Assembly: GCA_029259675.1 (NCBI GenBank)
Contig: JAJDES010000149.1
Span: 1 to 9,366, forward strand
From: Planctomycetota bacterium
GTDB taxonomy: Bacteria; Planctomycetota; UBA1135; GCA-002686595
DNA: 9,366 bases
Reading direction: 5' to 3'
Under the pieces are notes generated by a model, which worked only from the letters and a program-made list of their open reading frames with translations, made no database searches and was not told the DNA's origin. Shown in pieces: positions 6,413 through 9,366 of this stretch (positions within the stretch are counted from its first letter, which is position 1; each line of letters begins with the position of its first letter). The translations under genes and the position numbers were made by a program.

Positions 6413-7903
6413 ATGGCCCGCATGCGTTTTGCCTCAGCTGTCGTTCCCCTGCGCGAGCAGTCCGGTCGCGTCGAAGTCTATTTGGTGGAGCGCAATCCCA
6501 AGCTGCGCTTCTTCGGCGGCTATTGGGCCTTTCCCGGCGGGGTCGTGGACCAAGTCGATCGCTTGGGCAGCTTCGCCGGTCAGAAGCCCGCCCTGCGGGA
6601 ACTCCTGCGCTGCGGCATGCGCGAGTTGTTCGAGGAGACCGGACTGCTGACCGAACCCTTGAATAGCACGCTGCCGAACAAGGCTCTGGAGCCCCTGCGC
6701 AAGGCGCTGATTCGAGATGAACACGGGCCCTGGGCGGTCCACATGGAAAAGCTGAACGGGGAGCCGGACTTGGAACCCCTGTGCACGATCACAACACCGC
6801 CCTTCGCTCCGGTTCTCTACCGCACGCAGTTTCTCCTGGCGAGGTTGCGCGACGAAGACGAACCGCAAGTGTTGCACGGGGAGTTGGTAGCCGGCGAGTT
6901 TCGAGAGCCCGGGGAGTTGCTCGAGCAATGGTCGCGCGGCGATATCCTGGTCGCGCCGCCCACGCTCTACTTGCTGCGCCTCTTGCACGCCGGCGGATTG
7001 GATCAATTCAAAGTGCGAGCGGACAAGGCGGGTCGCGAACTGGAGCGCGGCCGATTGCACGAGGTTTATCACACGCCCGGCGTTCTGACGGTGCCGTTGC
7101 TTACACCGACGCTGCCACCGGCCACGACCACCAACTGTTACTTGGTCGGCGAAAAGAAAATCTACATTGTCGACCCCGCCACATACGAAGAGGGCGAGCG
7201 CGAACGCCTATTCGAGCGTTTGGATGAATGGCGAGCGGAGGGGCGCGAGTTGTGCGGCGTCATTGCAACCCACCATCACCACGATCACGTCGGCTCAATC
7301 CATGCCGTTGCCGAACGCTACAACTTGCCTGTTTTCGGGCATGCGTTGACGCTGGAGCGCTTGCCCGAGCCGCCGGCCGATACGCGTGAGTTGAAAGACG
7401 GCGATCGCTTGGACTTGGGCCGCGCACCCGACGGCCGTGCGGATTGGAGCATGACCGCATTCCACACGCCCGGGCACGATCGCGGACACATGGTCTTGCT
7501 TGAGTCGCGTTATCAAGCCTTGATTGCGGGGGACCTGGTCTCGACACTTTCGACGATCATTATCGATCCGCCGGAGGGGCACTTGGCGACGTACCTCGCG
7601 AGTTTGCGTCGCATGGCCGAGTTGGATTTGAAATTCATTTATCCCGCCCACGGCCCGGCCCATCGCAATGGAGTTGCGCTGCTGAACGAGTATTTGGAAC
7701 ATCGAGCGGAACGCGAGCAGAGTTTGCTGGAGCAATTGGGCGAAGAAACTCGCACGCACACAGAAATGGTGCCCGGCGTTTATGGGGAGCTCGACACGGA
7801 GTTGGCGCCGCTCGCCGCGCGCTCGCTCTTGGCCGGCCTGATCAAATTGGAAGAGGAGGGCCTGGTGGTGCGCTCGGATTCCGGTTGGTGCCGAACGGCC
7901 TGA
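6413..7903 (+). CDS. Fusion protein: NUDT19-like Nudix hydrolase + LACTB2-like metallo-beta-lactamase + winged helix
   Basis: This single 496-residue frame has three modules. (1) The Nudix domain, about 5-205, has FFGGYWAFPGGVVD at 33-46 and the Nudix box end REL-FEETGL (70-78) with Glu71, Glu74 and Glu75 kept. About 25 residues separate the GG from the RE, as in NUDT19-type proteins rather than the compact GX5EX7RE. (2) The metallo-beta-lactamase domain, about 222-425, has HxHxDH at 287-292, HTPGH (351-355, His355), GD (373-374) and PAHGP (411-415, His413), a complete two-metal site. (3) The C-terminal winged helix, about 430-490 (R..E..LLEQL ... YGEL ... LAGLIKLEEEGLV), is as in LACTB2. Nudix enzymes cleave nucleoside diphosphate-X bonds; NUDT19 relatives act on CoA. 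LACTB2 is an endoribonuclease; other MBL members are thioester hydrolases. The substrate of the fusion is unknown. ATG 6413 has no SD; ATG 6422 is an alternative. Confidence 0.93.
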   Translation: MARMRFASAVVPLREQSGRVEVYLVERNPKLRFFGGYWAFPGGVVDQVDRLGSFAGQKPALRELLRCGMRELFEETGLLTEPLNSTLPNKALEPLRKALIRDEHGPWAVHMEKLNGEPDLEPLCTITTPPFAPVLYRTQFLLARLRDEDEPQVLHGELVAGEFREPGELLEQWSRGDILVAPPTLYLLRLLHAGGLDQFKVRADKAGRELERGRLHEVYHTPGVLTVPLLTPTLPPATTTNCYLVGEKKIYIVDPATYEEGERERLFERLDEWRAEGRELCGVIATHHHHDHVGSIHAVAERYNLPVFGHALTLERLPEPPADTRELKDGDRLDLGRAPDGRADWSMTAFHTPGHDRGHMVLLESRYQALIAGDLVSTLSTIIIDPPEGHLATYLASLRRMAELDLKFIYPAHGPAHRNGVALLNEYLEHRAEREQSLLEQLGEETRTHTEMVPGVYGELDTELAPLAARSLLAGLIKLEEEGLVVRSDSGWCRTA

Positions 7904-8133
7904 ATCGGCCCAAGGATGCTTCGGAACCTGTTTGGCGCATTGGAGCGTGTTTCCTTGTGGAGGTCATTGCGTGCGGCGAAATTTGACGCTCTGGAGTTGA
8001 GCGGTGCCGGTGACGGCGAAAATGGGGCCTCTGGGCAAAGTAGAGCGCCGATAGTTGCGGTGCTGCCGCGCTAACTTGAGGAGTTCCGTTTTTTGCCTTA
8101 CTAGGGCAGCCTCGATCGCTAACCTTGGCGCGT
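7904..8133. other. Intergenic region upstream of slyD
   Basis: This 230-nt gap carries no recognisable gene. A GTGGAGG at 7957-7963 precedes very short frames (a 9-codon frame from GTG 7971 and a 35-codon frame from TTG 7967), but these lack any support. A run of six T (8089-8094) has no stem in front of it. Confidence 0.5.
8076..8104 (+). promoter_or_regulatory. Weak candidate promoter for slyD
   Basis: TTGAGG (8076-8081) and TACTAG (8099-8104) are 17 nt apart and end 29 nt before the slyD ATG. The match to the sigma-70 consensus is partial (4 of 6 and 3 of 6). This is only a guess at where transcription begins. Confidence 0.2.
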
Positions 8134-8640
8134 ATGAGCTCTAATAAATTGGACAGCATCGCTGACGGCGCTGTGGTCGGTCTTTACTATACCCTTAAGA
8201 ACGAAGCGGGCGATGTGCTCGACTCCAATCGTTCGGGAGGGTCCCCACTGGTTTACTTGCACGGTCAGGGAAGCATCGTGCCGGGTCTCGAGAAAGCGCT
8301 TTTGGGTAAGGCCAAGGACGACTTTATCGACATCATGCTCGAGCCCGAAGACGGCTATGGGCAGCCGAATCCCGAGCTCGTGCAGGAAGTTCCGCGCTCG
8401 GCGTTTCCCGAGGATGCGCAGCTCGAAGTCGGCATGCGCTTCTCCGGTCACGACGGCAACGGTCACACCAGTGCGGTGCAAGTTTCCAAAATCGATGGCG
8501 ACACCATCTCCGTTGACGCCAACCACCCCTTGGCCGGAATCAAGCTGCACTTCGAAGTCACCGTAGCCGGCATCCGCGAAGCTTCCGAAGAAGAAATGAA
8601 GCACGGCCACGCCCACGGCCCCGGCGGCCACAACCACTAA
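8134..8640 (+). CDS. slyD: SlyD-like FKBP-type peptidyl-prolyl isomerase with short His-rich tail
   Basis: This 168-residue protein has SlyD architecture. The FKBP half-domain starts with GLYYTLKNEAGDVLDS (16-31), then PLVYLHGQGSIVPGLEKALLG (38-58) and LEPEDGYGQP (69-78). The insert-in-flap chaperone domain covers about 78-130 (VPRSAF, GMRF, VSKIDGDTISVDANHPLAG), and FKBP strands return at 134-147. SlyD is a cytoplasmic foldase/chaperone that delivers nickel to hydrogenase and related enzymes. The C-terminal tail (157-168) holds five histidines and no cysteine. It is much shorter than the E. coli Cys/His-rich tail, so metal binding is plausible but reduced. ATG 8134 is chosen over TTG 8125, and no SD is visible. 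It differs from the single-domain FKBP encoded at 4360-4782. It appears to be a single-gene transcript ending at the terminator at 8735. Confidence 0.94.
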   Translation: MSSNKLDSIADGAVVGLYYTLKNEAGDVLDSNRSGGSPLVYLHGQGSIVPGLEKALLGKAKDDFIDIMLEPEDGYGQPNPELVQEVPRSAFPEDAQLEVGMRFSGHDGNGHTSAVQVSKIDGDTISVDANHPLAGIKLHFEVTVAGIREASEEEMKHGHAHGPGGHNH

Positions 8641-8652
8641 CCCGCTCCCCTG

Positions 8653-8664
8653 TTGCCTAGGCAA
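8653..8664. repeat. 12-bp perfect palindrome downstream of slyD
   Basis: TTGCCTAGGCAA is a perfect palindrome 12 nt after the slyD stop. With no loop it is a poor hairpin. It could be a protein-binding site or a chance event. Confidence 0.3.
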
Positions 8665-8734
8665 GGCTCTTAGCTGATCGTCCGGCTAACCATTGCCCAG
8701 TCCAACACCGCTCTGCAGCGGGCCACAATCCATC

Positions 8735-8776
8735 AAGCGCACCCGGCTAGCCTCCAGGCAGCTCGGGTGCGCTTTT
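8735..8776 (+). terminator. Intrinsic terminator of slyD
   Basis: A perfect 11-bp stem, AAGCGCACCCG (8735-8745) with CGGGTGCGCTT (8764-8774), closes an 18-nt loop and runs into TTTT at 8773-8776. It lies about 95 nt after the slyD stop. On the opposite strand the stem is followed by GATGG rather than a T-run, so it mainly serves the plus strand, although it lies between convergent genes. Confidence 0.8.
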
Positions 8777-8802
8777 GTATTTCGTGGGACTTTCTTGGTC
8801 GC

Positions 8803-9366
8803 CTAAAAGGCCGGGTCGAGCAGGGTCAGCGTCAGGCCGTTCGAGACGGAGACGGTGGGGAGGGCGGCGGCGGGGGTGAAGGCCATGGCTTGCACGTAGA
8901 AGGTAAGCCCCTGCATGCCTACGTCGGGTGCGGTGAATGTCTTGTCGAGCACACCGGGTTGACCGGGGGCAACGAAGGTTGCGGCGCCCAGGTTGACGAT
9001 CTGGGTTTGGCTGAGGTCGGTGAGGTAGGTGCCGGGCAACAGGATGGCAACCGGGAGAAGATTCTGAACCTCAAAGAAGACGGGGTCCATTTTCAAGCTT
9101 GTGAGCAGGAAGACATATTCTCCCCCAAGGCCCTCGTAATGAAATTCAATCGGTTCGCCAAAACGCACCGGGCCCGGGGTTTCGATTCGATTGTCACCGA
9201 AGGGCGAGACATCGATGAAGCCCGAAACGATGGACTCGGAGAGGCCTTGTATGCCGTTTGCACAGGGGCCGATGGCGGCCCCGCCTTGCCCGCCTTCCGT
9301 CGAACTCGCCCTTAGGAATACTTCGGGTGAGCCACCGCCCAGGAGCAAACCGATGGCTCCGACTCC
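8803..9366 (-). CDS. C-terminal part of a probable secreted protein (partial, N-terminus beyond the right edge)
   Basis: The frame is open from the right edge to TAG at 8803-8805, giving 187 residues with no convincing start inside; the first in-frame candidate is only TTG 9346-9348. I do not recognise a named domain. The sequence is rich in Gly, Thr, Val, Leu and Pro and looks beta-stranded and extracytoplasmic: for example FHYEGLGGEYVFLLTS, PVAILLPGTYLTDLSQT and the ending GLTFYVQAMAFTP...VSNGLTLTLLDPAF. A C-terminal domain of this style (a mean or property statement, then VQA.AF, then SNGL) recurs, from memory, in secreted proteins of large-genome planctomycetes. There is one cysteine, near residue 37 of the visible part. 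It converges with slyD, with the terminator between them. Function is unknown. Confidence 0.75.
   Translation of the reverse strand, partial: GVGAIGLLLGGGSPEVFLRASSTEGGQGGAAIGPCANGIQGLSESIVSGFIDVSPFGDNRIETPGPVRFGEPIEFHYEGLGGEYVFLLTSLKMDPVFFEVQNLLPVAILLPGTYLTDLSQTQIVNLGAATFVAPGQPGVLDKTFTAPDVGMQGLTFYVQAMAFTPAAALPTVSVSNGLTLTLLDPAF

Noticed and set aside
7967..8074. 35-codon frame from TTG 7967, and a 9-codon frame from GTG 7971, after GTGGAGG
   Set aside because: The SD is only 3 nt from the TTG, and the sequences have no recognisable feature. There is no support for a leader peptide.
8767..9315. Plus-strand frame of 182 codons opposite the right-edge gene
   Set aside because: It starts inside the terminator stem and has Gly/Glu-rich shadow composition. 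The minus-strand frame has beta-rich, secreted-type sequence and runs open through the window edge.
1..9366. CRISPR arrays, tRNAs, insertion sequences, toxin-antitoxin or defence genes
   Set aside because: I looked for regular repeats, cloverleaf arms, terminal inverted repeats and known families, and found none.

Overview
The window is GC-rich, densely coding bacterial chromosome. It holds nine protein genes plus one cut at the right edge; the first gene is cut at the left edge. I see no tRNA, rRNA, CRISPR array, insertion sequence or phage gene. Three things suggest Planctomycetota or a relative such as Acidobacteriota. One is an ECF sigma factor of the 'Sig-70_X6' type overlapping a membrane Ser/Thr kinase. 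Another is the scarcity of Shine-Dalgarno motifs. The third is the right-edge protein, whose C-terminus resembles the secreted beta-rich proteins I associate with large-genome planctomycetes. This assignment is an inference from gene families and style, not from a marker gene.

Layout. Positions 1-2920 lie on the minus strand. Read 5' to 3' they give an RmlB-like NAD-dependent sugar-nucleotide dehydratase, a 65-nt gap with a small hairpin, the ECF sigma factor, and then the kinase, whose ATG overlaps the sigma stop codon by 4 nt (ATGA). Positions 3033-5419 lie on the plus strand: a DUF3810-type membrane protein with a HELAH metallopeptidase-like motif, a small FKBP prolyl isomerase, and 10 nt later a CDP-alcohol phosphatidyltransferase. 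An enoyl-CoA hydratase/isomerase-family gene (5422-6180, minus) converges on it with a 2-nt gap. Divergent from that gene is a 496-residue fusion of a NUDT19-like Nudix domain, a LACTB2-like metallo-beta-lactamase domain and a winged helix. Then come a SlyD-like FKBP with a short histidine-rich tail, a strong intrinsic terminator, and on the minus strand the C-terminal part of a probable secreted protein.

How the genes work together. The clearest functional unit is the sigma/kinase pair: a transmembrane kinase whose outer part would sense and whose inner part could phosphorylate the sigma factor. The sigma factor lacks the acidic DAED-type motif of ordinary ECF region 2.2 and has threonines there instead. 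The fkbp/CDP-alcohol transferase pair is probably one transcript. The divergent crotonase and Nudix-MBL genes may share an acyl-CoA theme, but this is only suggestive. The rest looks like ordinary housekeeping or accessory content, and I see no defence or mobile system.
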